Below, one piece after another: positions 1 to 6,260 of a stretch of DNA of 7,558 nucleotides (positions within the stretch are counted from its first letter, which is position 1; each line of letters starts with the position of its first letter). The position numbers were made by a program, and so were the translations under genes. The DNA is from Deltaproteobacteria bacterium (lineage in GTDB: Bacteria > Desulfobacterota > Desulfarculia > Adiutricales > JAGVGV01): positions 9,792-17,349 of the forward strand of contig JADFXS010000039.1 in the NCBI GenBank assembly GCA_015233515.1, in the 5' to 3' direction. The notes under the pieces are model-generated. The model did no database searches. It saw only the letters and a list, made by a program, of their open reading frames with translations, and was not told the DNA's origin.

Positions 1-419
1 TGTTCAGCCGCGAGACGAGCGGTATATAAAGCCGTTTCAATAGTGATTTTAATTTGATAACGATTATAAGGGGCTAAAATGTACCCCACGGGATTAATCC
101 GACTGGCTTGTTCGACTATTTTTTCGTCATAATGACTGACGATGAAGACTATTGGAATCTCTATACTTGCCAGAATTTTCTCGGCGGCTTCAAGGCCGGC
201 TACCGGGCCTTTCAGGGAGATGTTCATGAGCGTAAGGTCGGGTGACAAGGCCCGGATTTTTTCAAAGGCATCCTCAGCCGATGATACGACGGGCAACACG
301 TCATAGCCGAATTCTTCGAGTATCTTCACAAGATGTCTTGCCGTAGCCTCTTCACCCTCAACGATCAAAATCCTGGGTGGAAAGGGCGAGTGGTTGTCTC
401 CGTGGTCCAGGTGTTTCAT
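1..419 (-). CDS. Receiver-domain (CheY-like) protein with degenerate active site, partial
   Basis: The 139 visible codons begin at the ATG at 419-417, preceded by AGGAG (429-425) at 5-nt spacing. The reading frame is open to the window edge, so the C-terminus is missing. After a short Pro-rich lead (residues 1-15) there is a full receiver fold: beta-1 RILIVEGEE (16-24), PDLTLMNISLKG (60-71), IPIVFIVSHYDE (88-99) and GYILAPY (112-118). This matches the receivers that in anaerobic deltaproteobacteria and archaea often precede PAS or kinase modules; such receivers normally read VEDE, LMDI, T/S and LLKPF. Here the phosphoacceptor Asp is Asn66, the second acidic residue is Gly22 and the conserved Lys is Ala116; only Glu21 and Ser95 fit. 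Phosphorylation is therefore unlikely (inference). Output domain and partner are not visible; it may be a stand-alone receiver or the N-terminus of a sensor kinase. Confidence 0.85.
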   Translation of the reverse strand, partial: MKHLDHGDNHSPFPPRILIVEGEEATARHLVKILEEFGYDVLPVVSSAEDAFEKIRALSPDLTLMNISLKGPVAGLEAAEKILASIEIPIVFIVSHYDEKIVEQASRINPVGYILAPYNRYQIKITIETALYTARLAAE

Positions 420-473
420 AAATACTCCTCGTGGCAGACCGCCGGCTAGACCAAAAGCGAAATAATAAATCTA

Positions 474-482
474 ATTATAGCA
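474..482 (-). promoter_or_regulatory. Extended -10 promoter of the receiver-domain gene
   Basis: On the minus strand the sequence TGCTATAAT is a perfect extended -10 element (TGn plus TATAAT). No good -35 is present: the best candidate, CCGACT, lies 18 nt upstream and matches only the GAC of TTGACA. This is usual for extended -10 promoters. The expected start would be near 467, leaving a leader of about 48 nt before the ATG at 419. Confidence 0.55.
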
Positions 483-710
483 TATGGCATGGATATTAGT
501 CGGCTTGAGGCGATTATCATTTTACGGGGAAATGGTTTTTTGAACTGATTTCAATTTGCGGATCGGCAATTAACCAACCCACAACTTGATGATTCTCCGA
601 TGTGGCCTAGTTAAACGAAATTACCTGGATAGGACGGCTATTATCCTTGTTTTGCCATTAATCCTTAAGGTCGTCGATCTGGGAAATTTTTTGTCGGAAA
701 GCCTGACAAA
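483..710. other. Intergenic stretch, no gene seen
   Basis: AT-rich non-coding DNA between the promoter of the receiver gene and the tRNA terminator. No convincing reading frame is present on either strand. The only structure seen is a short dyad, TTTGTC (690-695) against GACAAA (705-710), with an inner GG/CC pair. It sits just beyond the tRNA terminator and could be a back-up stop signal. Confidence 0.5.
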
Positions 711-741
711 GATAAAAGGCCCGGAGTGTCTCCGAGCCTTT
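711..741 (-). terminator. Intrinsic terminator of the tRNA-Pro gene
   Basis: Read on the minus strand, 741-730 and 726-715 form a 12-bp stem with one T-G wobble and a 3-nt loop (ACA). The descending arm runs into TTTTATC. The hairpin starts about 25 nt past the tRNA 3' end, which is the right place for its terminator. On the plus strand the same stem ends in CCTTTAAT, a much weaker tract. Confidence 0.8.
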
Positions 742-765
742 AATATATCCAATTTGATGTCTTAA

Positions 766-842
766 TGGTCGGGACGACTGGATTTGAACCAGCGACCCCT
801 GCGTCCCGAACGCAGTGCTCTACCAGGCTGAGCCACGTCCCG
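766..842 (-). tRNA. tRNA-Pro (anticodon CGG), CCA encoded
   Basis: A complete 77-nt cloverleaf can be folded by hand on the minus strand. It has a 7-bp acceptor stem CGGGACG/CGTCCCG, D stem GCTC/GAGC around AGCCTGGTA, anticodon stem CTGCG/CGCAG with loop TTCGGGA (anticodon CGG), variable loop GGGTC, and T stem GCTGG/CCAGT (one G-T pair) around TTCAAAT. Discriminator A is followed by encoded CCA (768-766). The 5' CGGG start and the loop match bacterial tRNA-Pro, and the anticodon reads CCG codons. The gene has its own promoter and terminator and is divergent from the riboflavin genes. No integrated element is visible at its 3' end. Confidence 0.97.
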
Positions 843-854
843 ACAAGCAACCAA

Positions 855-882
855 GATATACCATCATGGCGGTCGTTGACAA
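855..882 (-). promoter_or_regulatory. Promoter of tRNA-Pro
   Basis: On the minus strand TTGTCA (882-877) and TATATC (860-855) are separated by 16 nt and resemble sigma-70 -35 and -10 boxes. The tRNA 5' end lies 12 nt beyond the -10 box, so transcription would begin only a few bases upstream of the mature end. A 7-bp AT-rich dyad, AATCTTT (904-910) with AAAGATT (916-922), lies just upstream. Confidence 0.6.
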
Positions 883-974
883 GGAAAAATTAGCGGGTAA
901 TGCAATCTTTCAATAAAAGATTCATGTGCCTCGTTGCTCAAAAGCGGCGAATTACGGGCTTTTCGGGATTAGTA

Positions 975-1003
975 TTGATTTATTGATGGTAAAACAGTAT
1001 GAA
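975..1003 (+). promoter_or_regulatory. Possible sigma-70 promoter for the rib operon
   Basis: TTGATT (975-980) and TATGAA (998-1003) are spaced by exactly 17 nt, each matching four of six consensus bases. This is the best plus-strand candidate between the divergent tRNA and ribE. It would give a leader of roughly 190 nt before the ribE start at 1201. Support is only by consensus match. Confidence 0.35.
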
Positions 1004-1036
1004 AATGGAATTGTCCGCAGTTACGATACTTGATTC

Positions 1037-1100
1037 CAGTCAGGTCTGACGCTGAACATGTGGACGGAGCGCTAACCCCGTAGCCGGCTAGGAGATTAGC
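1037..1100 (+). other. Dyad-rich leader upstream of ribE
   Basis: Two structures lie close together. The first is GTCAG (1039-1043) against CTGAC (1046-1050). The second is an outer stem GCTAA (1071-1075) with TTAGC (1096-1100) that encloses the perfect 10-bp palindrome TAGCCGGCTA (1081-1090). The conserved segments of the FMN (RFN) riboswitch, such as the GGGGCAGGGTG-like 5' block and the closing GATGAGAGAAG-like block, are not present. This may be an operator, a structured leader or incidental symmetry. No coding frame fits this stretch. Confidence 0.35.
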
Positions 1101-1140
1101 GAAGAAAAATTAAATCGCTTTCGTTCCTGATATGTCGAAG

Positions 1141-1172
1141 ATTCCCCGCGGCTCGCCGCGGCGAGCTTCAAT
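1141..1172 (+). repeat. GC-rich hairpin repeat, copy A
   Basis: Begins ATTCCCCGCGGCTC and ends GAGCTTCAATA. It contains the 16-bp perfect palindrome 1151-1166 (GCTCGCCG/CGGCGAGC) and an alternative stem CCGCGG (1146-1151) with CCGCGG (1156-1161). Related copies lie in the spacer before ribH (3302-3333), before nusB (3844-3879) and after holA (6274-6305). It sits 29 nt before the ribE ATG. Confidence 0.5.
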
Positions 1173-1200
1173 AGATATCGATCTTATAACCGAGTTGGGT

Positions 1201-1845
1201 ATGTTTACTGGGATAATACAGGGGTTGGGACGACTGATCGGCATGGCGCCCATGTCCGGGGAGGTCAAGCTGACGGTCGAATCCGACTTTGATTGGGAGG
1301 GGCCGGTGGTCCTGGGGGAGAGTATCGCCGTGTCCGGGGCTTGCCTGACGGTGACCGAGACCCAGGGGCGCCGGTTCACCGCTCATGTCTCGGCGGAAAC
1401 TATCTCCCGGACTATTCTCAGAAACCTCAAAACCGGCGATCGGATCAATTTGGAGCGCGCGATGCGTCTCTCCGATCGTCTCGGCGGTCACTTGGTTACG
1501 GGTCATGTGGACGGCCTGGGACTGATCAAGGAGAGGACTAAGCAGGGACAATCCCTGGTTTTTACTTTTGGACTGGACGCGGCGCTCGCCCAATATGTCA
1601 TCGAAAAAGGCTCCATCGCGGTGGATGGTATCAGTCTGACAGTCAATCGGGTGGACACTGACTCGTTTTCGGTGAATGTCATCCCTCACTCCGCCGCGAC
1701 GACTACCCTGGGCTTTAAAATGCCCGGCGACTATGTTAACCTGGAAACCGATTTGATCGGCAAGTATGTGGCTCGTATTCTGGGGCGGTCGCCGGGTGGC
1801 GCCAAATTGGATATGGGTTTTCTGGCGGAACACGGGTTTTTGTAA
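1201..1845 (+). CDS. ribE: Riboflavin synthase alpha chain
   Basis: This enzyme dismutates two 6,7-dimethyl-8-ribityllumazine molecules to riboflavin plus the pyrimidinedione, the last step of riboflavin synthesis, in the cytoplasm. The 214-residue product has the family's two lumazine-binding barrels. The N-barrel opens with MFTGII and carries GESIAVSGACLTV (39-51, including Cys48). The second barrel follows LGGHLVTGHVDG (94-105, His97 and His102) and has DGISLTV (142-148) and ETD (182-184). These match residues known to bind substrate in this family. I start it at ATG 1201 because MFTGII is the canonical N-terminus; an in-frame ATG at 1132 would add 23 residues encoded by the hairpin repeat. 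The ribosome site is weak (GAGTTGG). It is called ribC in E. coli. No ribD lies upstream, although ribD commonly leads this operon. Confidence 0.97.
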   Translation: MFTGIIQGLGRLIGMAPMSGEVKLTVESDFDWEGPVVLGESIAVSGACLTVTETQGRRFTAHVSAETISRTILRNLKTGDRINLERAMRLSDRLGGHLVTGHVDGLGLIKERTKQGQSLVFTFGLDAALAQYVIEKGSIAVDGISLTVNRVDTDSFSVNVIPHSAATTTLGFKMPGDYVNLETDLIGKYVARILGRSPGGAKLDMGFLAEHGFL

Positions 1846-1862
1846 CCCGGGCGGTTATTTTT
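1833..1862 (+). terminator. Terminator-like hairpin across the ribE stop codon
   Basis: CGGGTT (1833-1838) and AACCCG (1844-1849) form a perfect 6-bp stem with loop TTTGT. The ribE stop codon TAA (1843-1845) lies inside the structure. A T-rich tract, TTATTTTT (1855-1862), follows after a 5-nt gap. The distance weakens it as a terminator. Partial attenuation before ribBA is possible, or no function. Confidence 0.3.
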
Positions 1863-1946
1863 GGTTCTATTGCGCTGATCTGAGGGCGACACGCACGTTT
1901 CGACATTCTTCTTCCCTGGAATAGACCGAAAGGAACGGATTAAAAC

Positions 1947-3179
1947 ATGCCCTTTTGCACTATACAAGAAGCTTTGGAGGAAATCCGCCAAGGCAAGATG
2001 GTTATCCTCGTCGACGATAAAGACCGGGAAAATGAAGGCGATCTGGCCATGGCCGCGGAAAAGGTCACTCCGGAGGCCATCAATTTCATGGCCAAATTCG
2101 GCCGGGGCCTGATTTGCATGCCCATGACCCCGGAAAAGATAGAAAAACTCGGCTTGAGTCTGATGGTCCGGGACAACCAGTCTCCCTTTCAAACAGCTTT
2201 CACCGTATCCATCGAAGCTCGTCGAGGAGTAACCACCGGCATTTCGGCCCATGACCGGGCGACTACCGTCCTGACCGCGGTTGATGATGATTGTAAACCG
2301 GTAGACTTGGTCCAGCCCGGCCACGTCTTTCCTCTGCGGGCCCGCAGCGGCGGAGTCCTCGTCCGGACCGGTCAGACCGAAGGTTCGGTGGATCTGGCTC
2401 GTCTGGCCGGGCTGAAGCCGGCGGCGGTGATCTGCGAAATCATGAACGATGACGGCACTATGGCGCGCATGCCGGATCTGGAAATATTCGCGGAAAAGCA
2501 CGGTCTGAAAATAGCGGCTATTGCTGATCTTATCGCGTATCGTTTGACAAACGAACGCTTGGTCCAGCGAGCGGCGGTGGCTAAGCTACCCACGGCTTAC
2601 GGCGAATTCACGGCTATTGCCTACACCAACAAGGTGGACAAGTTGGAGCACATCGCCCTGGTCAAGGGAGAATTAAACTCCGATGAGCCGATTCTGGTCA
2701 GGGTCCATTCCGAATGCCTCACTGGCGACGCCTTGAAATCCTTACGCTGCGATTGCGGCGACCAGCTCAAAGCCGCCCTGACCCGCATCGAGTCCGAAGG
2801 CAAAGGCGTGCTGCTTTATATCCATCAGGAGGGCCGCGGCATTGGATTGATCAATAAACTCAAGGCTTATGAACTCCAGGATCAGGGCTATGATACCGTG
2901 GAGGCCAATGAGGCCCTGGGCTTTCCGGCGGACTTGCGGGATTACGGCATCGGAGCTCAGATACTATCCGATCTAGGGGTCCGCCGAATGCGTCTGATGA
3001 CCAACAATCCTAAAAAAATGATCGGCTTGGAAGGTTATGGCCTGACCGTAGTGGAAAGGGTCCCGATAGAAATACCGCCGCAACAGGAAAATTTAAGATA
3101 TATGACGACCAAGTGTGTCAAGATGGGGCATACTTTGACTATGGTCGGTCGGCCGCCGACGGCCAACGATGAGGGATGA
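1947..3179 (+). CDS. ribBA: Bifunctional DHBP synthase / GTP cyclohydrolase II
   Basis: The fused enzyme feeds both branches of riboflavin synthesis: ribulose 5-phosphate to 3,4-dihydroxy-2-butanone 4-phosphate (N-half), and GTP to the diaminopyrimidine (C-half). Its 410 residues are typical of the fusion. The N-domain (about 1-200) shows [11 protein letters not shown] (23-33), [12 protein letters not shown] (96-107), PGHVFPLRA (124-132) and [13 protein letters not shown] (162-174). The C-domain (about 205-400) has the zinc site HSEC-X10-CDC (Cys257, Cys268, Cys270), HQEGRGIGL (293-301), the ADLRD catalytic segment (328-332), TNNPKK (352-357) and KMGH (392-395). One oddity is GQTEG (142-146), where the usual motif is GHTEA and the His is a metal ligand in characterised enzymes; here it is Gln143. 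AAGGA at 1930-1934 lies about 12 nt before the ATG. It sits 101 nt after ribE and 175 nt before ribH. Confidence 0.97.
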   Translation: MPFCTIQEALEEIRQGKMVILVDDKDRENEGDLAMAAEKVTPEAINFMAKFGRGLICMPMTPEKIEKLGLSLMVRDNQSPFQTAFTVSIEARRGVTTGISAHDRATTVLTAVDDDCKPVDLVQPGHVFPLRARSGGVLVRTGQTEGSVDLARLAGLKPAAVICEIMNDDGTMARMPDLEIFAEKHGLKIAAIADLIAYRLTNERLVQRAAVAKLPTAYGEFTAIAYTNKVDKLEHIALVKGELNSDEPILVRVHSECLTGDALKSLRCDCGDQLKAALTRIESEGKGVLLYIHQEGRGIGLINKLKAYELQDQGYDTVEANEALGFPADLRDYGIGAQILSDLGVRRMRLMTNNPKKMIGLEGYGLTVVERVPIEIPPQQENLRYMTTKCVKMGHTLTMVGRPPTANDEG

Positions 3180-3190
3180 GCAGCCTTGGC

Positions 3191-3253
3191 ATTCTTTCTC
3201 ACACGGAGAGAGAATCTTGAAGGTGCGGACTTGAGAATTTTACGTAACTCTCA
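3191..3253 (+). other. Two hairpins in the ribBA-ribH spacer
   Basis: The first hairpin pairs ATTCTTTCTC (3191-3200) with GAGAGAGAAT (3206-3215): 10 bp with one G-U wobble and a 5-nt loop (ACACG). It starts 11 nt after the ribBA stop and has no T tract after it, so it is not a standard terminator. The second pairs TGAGA (3232-3236) with TCTCA (3249-3253) and encloses the palindrome TTACGTAA (3239-3246). They may protect or process the mRNA between the cistrons; this is inference. Confidence 0.45.
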
Positions 3254-3301
3254 GAGCGGAGCTTCAAATTTTTCTTAATTTTTAAAAATGCGGGTGAGAG
3301 C

Positions 3302-3333
3302 ATTCCCCGCGGCTCACAACGGGGCGAATCAAC
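3302..3333 (+). repeat. GC-rich hairpin repeat, copy B
   Basis: Shares ATTCCCCGCGGCTC exactly with copy A (1141), then diverges. CCCCG (3305-3309) pairs with CGGGG (3320-3324), with flanking ATT/AAT. A run of six T follows at 3334-3339. The hairpin-plus-T layout could make it a weak attenuator, and it lies 22 nt before the ribH ATG. Confidence 0.5.
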
Positions 3334-3354
3334 TTTTTTATTGGGAGTCATAAA

Positions 3355-3822
3355 ATGCCCAAATTCATCGAAGGCCATTTGAATGCCGCTGGACTTAAAT
3401 TCGGCATTGTGGTCACCAGGTTCAACAGCTTTATCACTGAAAAACTGCTGGCCGGAGCCCTGGACGCATTGACCAGATCCGGAGCTGATATTGACGATGT
3501 GGTCATTGTTCGGGTTCCCGGCTCTTTCGAGGTTCCCTTGGTCGCCAAAAAAATGGCTCAGGCCGGTAAATTCGATGCGATCATTTGTCTTGGCGCGGTC
3601 ATTCGCGGCTCCACGCCTCACTTTGATTATCTGGCCGCCGAAGTCACCAAAGGCGTGGCCGCGGTCGGACTGGAATCCGGCTTGCCCTTGGCTTTCGGTA
3701 TAATTACCACCGATACTATCGAACAGGCTATCGAAAGAGCCGGAACAAAAGCGGGAAACAAAGGTTTCGACGCGGCCATGACGGCCATTGAGATGGCTAA
3801 CGTCACCCGGCAACTGAATTAA
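3355..3822 (+). CDS. ribH: 6,7-dimethyl-8-ribityllumazine synthase
   Basis: Condenses the ribityl-aminopyrimidine with dihydroxybutanone phosphate to give lumazine, the substrate of the riboflavin synthase encoded upstream. The 155-residue length is standard for this family, which forms pentamers or 60-mer shells. Visible signatures are RFN (22-24) for ring stacking, VPGSFEVP (54-61), [14 protein letters not shown] (79-92, with catalytic-type His89), [11 protein letters not shown] (111-121) and [11 protein letters not shown] (127-137), whose Arg and Lys bind phosphate in known enzymes. The ribosome site is good: GGGAG at 3343-3347, 7 nt before the ATG. The 175-nt gap from ribBA, filled with dyads, is longer than expected within an operon and may allow separate control. 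Confidence 0.97.
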   Translation: MPKFIEGHLNAAGLKFGIVVTRFNSFITEKLLAGALDALTRSGADIDDVVIVRVPGSFEVPLVAKKMAQAGKFDAIICLGAVIRGSTPHFDYLAAEVTKGVAAVGLESGLPLAFGIITTDTIEQAIERAGTKAGNKGFDAAMTAIEMANVTRQLN

Positions 3823-3829
3823 TCAAAAA

Positions 3830-3879
3830 TTCGGACGCCGAACGTTCCCCGCGAGTCAAACCGGAGCGGATATCTTCAC
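3830..3879 (+). repeat. Small hairpin and GC-rich repeat, copy C
   Basis: TTCGG (3830-3834) and CCGAA (3838-3842) form a 5-bp hairpin just after the ribH stop. It is followed by GTTCCCCGCGAGTC (from 3844) ending in ATCTTCACTA, a degenerate relative of copies A and B. Its own pairing is poor. It lies in the 104-nt spacer between ribH and nusB. Confidence 0.35.
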
Positions 3880-3926
3880 TAAATTACTTTTGGGTCATTA
3901 ATTCGAATATTGGAGTTCGGTGAACC

Positions 3927-4403
3927 GTGGGCCGTAGACACTTGGCCAGAGAACTAGCCTTGCGGATACTTTTCCAGTTTGAAGCCGCCGAACCGACTTC
4001 GGCCGGCGATGCTTTTTCTTTATTCTGCCGCAATTTTGCCCCGAATCGGGACGAGGAAAACTCTCTGGAATGCGATGAAGATCGTTTTAATCAAGCCCTG
4101 CCTTATGCCCAAGAACTTTTCTTTGGGGTGATCAACCATTTGCAGAACATCGACCAATCCATCGCCGAAGCCTCCCAGCATTGGCGGATGGACCGTATGT
4201 CTCGAGTTGATCGAAATGTCCTGCGTTTAGCCGTATATGAAATGCGCTTTCGACAGGATGTCCCGCATAAGGTGAGCATCAACGAAGCTATCGAGCTGGG
4301 CAAGGAGTTCGGCACGGAAGAATCCAAAGCCTTTATCAATGGGATACTTGACCGGATTCATCATCATACCGCCGAGGTCTTAGCGGACGAGGACGTGTCG
4401 TGA
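3927..4403 (+). CDS. nusB: Transcription antitermination factor NusB
   Basis: NusB is an all-helical RNA-binding protein that pairs with NusE (ribosomal protein S10) on boxA sites to antiterminate rRNA transcription. At 158 residues it is of normal to slightly long size. The N-terminal GRRHLARELALRILFQFE (2-19) is the classic Arg-rich helix start. The C-terminal half has DRMSRVDRNVLRLAVYEM (89-106) and VSINEAIELGKEFGTEES (116-133) followed by FINGILDRI (137-145), all family hallmarks. An Asp/Glu-rich insert at about 42-52 is not especially conserved. I use GTG 3927 as start because GRR belongs at the N-terminus; GGAG (3912-3915) lies 11 nt upstream. ribH-nusB linkage is common across bacteria. 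The last 4 nt overlap lptE. Confidence 0.95.
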   Translation: MGRRHLARELALRILFQFEAAEPTSAGDAFSLFCRNFAPNRDEENSLECDEDRFNQALPYAQELFFGVINHLQNIDQSIAEASQHWRMDRMSRVDRNVLRLAVYEMRFRQDVPHKVSINEAIELGKEFGTEESKAFINGILDRIHHHTAEVLADEDVS

Positions 4404-4915
4404 ATCAAGGGCGCGTCGCGCTTTTCCTGGTCGCTTTGCTGCTGACCGGGTGCGGTTATGCTTTTCAGGGAACTGTAAACCATACTCCCGACGGCATCCG
4501 CCGCATCACCATCCCGACCGTAACCAATACGACCACGTACACCGAGCTGACCTTCAACTTGACTAACTACGTGATCCAAAGATTTAATATGTCTCAGGGC
4601 CTCAAGGTGACCCAGCCGGACGACGCGGAAGCGAGCTTGAATTTATCCATCACCGCGGTGCAAATTGATGGAGGGGCCAGGGCCCAGAGTAACGAAGCCT
4701 CGGTCAGCCGTCGGGTCAGCATTATCGTCAGCGGCTCCTTGAAGCGGATCGATAACGGCCGAAAGCTCTGGGAGGTCAACCAACTCATCGGGCGACGCAA
4801 TTACACGGTCACCAACGACCAAAGCATAGTGGAAACAAACCTTAACAAGGCCATGGACATCATTGCCGAGGAGTTGGCTCAGAAGATACATGATAATATC
4901 ATCGAGGATTTTTAA
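4400..4915 (+). CDS. lptE: LPS-assembly lipoprotein LptE
   Basis: The predicted lipoprotein has 171 residues. A short N-region (MNQGR) and a hydrophobic stretch (6-15) lead to the lipobox LTGC at 15-18, with Cys18 as the lipidation site. The following GYAFQG matches the CGYxLrG start of mature LptE. In known systems LptE sits inside the LptD barrel and helps deliver lipopolysaccharide to the outer leaflet of the outer membrane. The rest shows the expected alternating polar beta and helix pattern (for example AEASLNLSITAVQ, and the C-terminal helix DIIAEELAQKIHDNIIEDF). It starts at GTG 4400, overlapping the nusB stop as GTGA, with GAGG at 4389-4392, so translational coupling is likely. lptE and holA are often neighbours. 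leuS, which frequently precedes them, is absent here. The assignment is strong in motif and context but the family is poorly conserved. Confidence 0.85.
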   Translation: MNQGRVALFLVALLLTGCGYAFQGTVNHTPDGIRRITIPTVTNTTTYTELTFNLTNYVIQRFNMSQGLKVTQPDDAEASLNLSITAVQIDGGARAQSNEASVSRRVSIIVSGSLKRIDNGRKLWEVNQLIGRRNYTVTNDQSIVETNLNKAMDIIAEELAQKIHDNIIEDF

Positions 4916-5031
4916 GAGTGGGCCAACCCTCCGGAGGCGGGTAAAAATCTCTCCAACTTGGCGTTTCGATAAAGACTTGCCGACCTTTGGCGGTCGACCG
5001 CGCCTGCTCATTGATTAGGCGGTGGATTTAG
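4916..5031 (+). other. lptE-holA spacer with palindromes
   Basis: This 116-nt spacer holds two perfect palindromes: CCTCCGGAGG (4928-4937) and GCGGTCGACCGC (4990-5001). The second can also pair differently, as CGACC (4981-4985) with GGTCG (4992-4996). No T tract follows either, so neither looks like a terminator. No gene fits. Confidence 0.4.
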
Positions 5032-6066
5032 GTGACCCCGGCTGATGTTCAAAAAGACCTGGCTTCCGGTATCCTGAAGCCCGTTTACCTGATCCACGGC
5101 GAAGAAGGTTTGCTCAAGGAACGTTTGCTCGAAAGCCTGGCCGCTTCTGTCCCCAAGGATGTCAGGGATTTCAATTTACACAGGTTTCTGGCCGAAGAAA
5201 CTCCGGTGGGCAAAGTCCTTGAAAATGCGCAAACCATGCCTTTCCTTTCCGATCGCCGAGTGATCATAATCCGAGGCGTGGATCGATACTCGGCCGACCA
5301 GTTGGAAATTATACAAAAATACCTCACCGACCCCAATCAGACCACTTGCCTGGTTTTGGAAGCTGATAAACCGGATTTTCGGTTGAAATTTTTCAAGTCC
5401 CTCCGGGATCAAAAGCGAGAGATCACTTGTCAGGCTCTTAAAGGGGCGGCGGTCACCAGTTGGGTCCAGGAAAACATGGCGGGACGCGGTTTGAATATTT
5501 CATCGGAAGCCGCTCGTCTGCTGGTCGAAATGATCGGAACCGATTTGACTGAACTCGAAGGGGAACTCGAGAAAATTTATTTATATGCCATGGACCAGCC
5601 CAGAGTAGGAACCGAAGAAGTCAAAATCGTGGCCAGGCTCTCTCCTACCGCCACCGTCTTTGCCATGGGTGACGCCGTGGGGCGTCAACAGCCGGACAAG
5701 GCGCTTGCGGCGTTGAACGATCTGCTTTTGACCGAGCACCACCTACCCATAATGATCATGCTTATCCGCCATTTTCGGTTGTTGCTCAAAGCAAGGGTCT
5801 GTCTCGATCAGCGTTTGGAAGAGGGCGATACCGCCAAATATCTGGGGGTTCCTCCCTTTGCTGCTAAAAATTATTTAAATCAAGCTCGAAACCTATCCTT
5901 CAGTAATGTCAAGCATGGTCTGGCCCGACTCCTGGCCGCCAACTTGACCCTGGTGACCAGCCCGGCCGCCCCGCGGTTGGTGCTTGAACAATTGGTGTTG
6001 GACCTGACGACGCTTAACGCCAAATCCACTCTCAAGACCGCCAAGGGTCACTCACCCTCTTATTGA
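5032..6066 (+). CDS. holA: DNA polymerase III subunit delta
   Basis: Delta is the clamp-loader subunit that opens the beta sliding clamp; it acts with gamma/tau and delta-prime. The 344-residue length is typical. The N-terminal part has KPVYLIHGEEGLLKERLLESL (16-36), the usual LxPVYLLxGEE start. It is followed by QTMPFLSDRRVIIIRGVD (67-84), where the hydrophobic pair before SDRR is the expected clamp-binding site. Domain 2 shows WVQENMAGRGLNIS (144-157) and LVEMIGTDLTELEGELEKIYLY (164-185), strong family markers. The C-terminal domain includes the MLIRHFRLLLKAR helix (243-255). It is an AAA+-like fold without Walker motifs, as expected for delta. GTG 5032 is the first start after an in-frame TAG at 5029-5031; AGGCGG (5017-5022) is a plausible ribosome site 9 nt upstream. 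Confidence 0.93.
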   Translation: MTPADVQKDLASGILKPVYLIHGEEGLLKERLLESLAASVPKDVRDFNLHRFLAEETPVGKVLENAQTMPFLSDRRVIIIRGVDRYSADQLEIIQKYLTDPNQTTCLVLEADKPDFRLKFFKSLRDQKREITCQALKGAAVTSWVQENMAGRGLNISSEAARLLVEMIGTDLTELEGELEKIYLYAMDQPRVGTEEVKIVARLSPTATVFAMGDAVGRQQPDKALAALNDLLLTEHHLPIMIMLIRHFRLLLKARVCLDQRLEEGDTAKYLGVPPFAAKNYLNQARNLSFSNVKHGLARLLAANLTLVTSPAAPRLVLEQLVLDLTTLNAKSTLKTAKGHSPSY

Positions 6067-6260
6067 CGCCGTACGACTCGGGGGGCAAACCTCAAACTCG
6101 GGTCCAAATTCGATCATAAAACCCAACGCTCATAAAGATTCTGTCAAGGCAGTACTGTCAGTTGAGGAAAAAATCTGCTCGGCGGCGCGGATCGCCTATT
6201 AGTTGCGGCCATATTTTCAACGAAATCCGGTTTCCGTGTCCGTTAATCGAACGAATGAAC

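Noticed and set aside
766..842. tRNA-Pro as an integration site for a mobile element
   Set aside because: No integrase, no repeated tRNA 3' end and no att-like duplication is visible in the window.
1132..1200. In-frame 23-codon N-terminal extension of ribE from ATG 1132
   Set aside because: MFTGII at 1201 is the canonical N-terminus of riboflavin synthase, and the extension is encoded by hairpin repeat copy A.
1005..1200. FMN (RFN) riboswitch upstream of ribE
   Set aside because: The conserved RFN segments could not be found in this leader or in the spacers before ribBA and ribH.
1168..1833. 221-codon open frame antisense to ribE
   Set aside because: Shadow of ribE; the plus-strand frame has all the riboflavin synthase motifs and the antisense product has none.
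1731..2501. 256-codon open frame antisense to the ribE end and ribBA
   Set aside because: Shadow frame crossing two real genes, with no recognisable domain.
3199..3813. 204-codon open frame antisense to ribH
   Set aside because: Shadow of ribH, whose motifs are complete on the plus strand.
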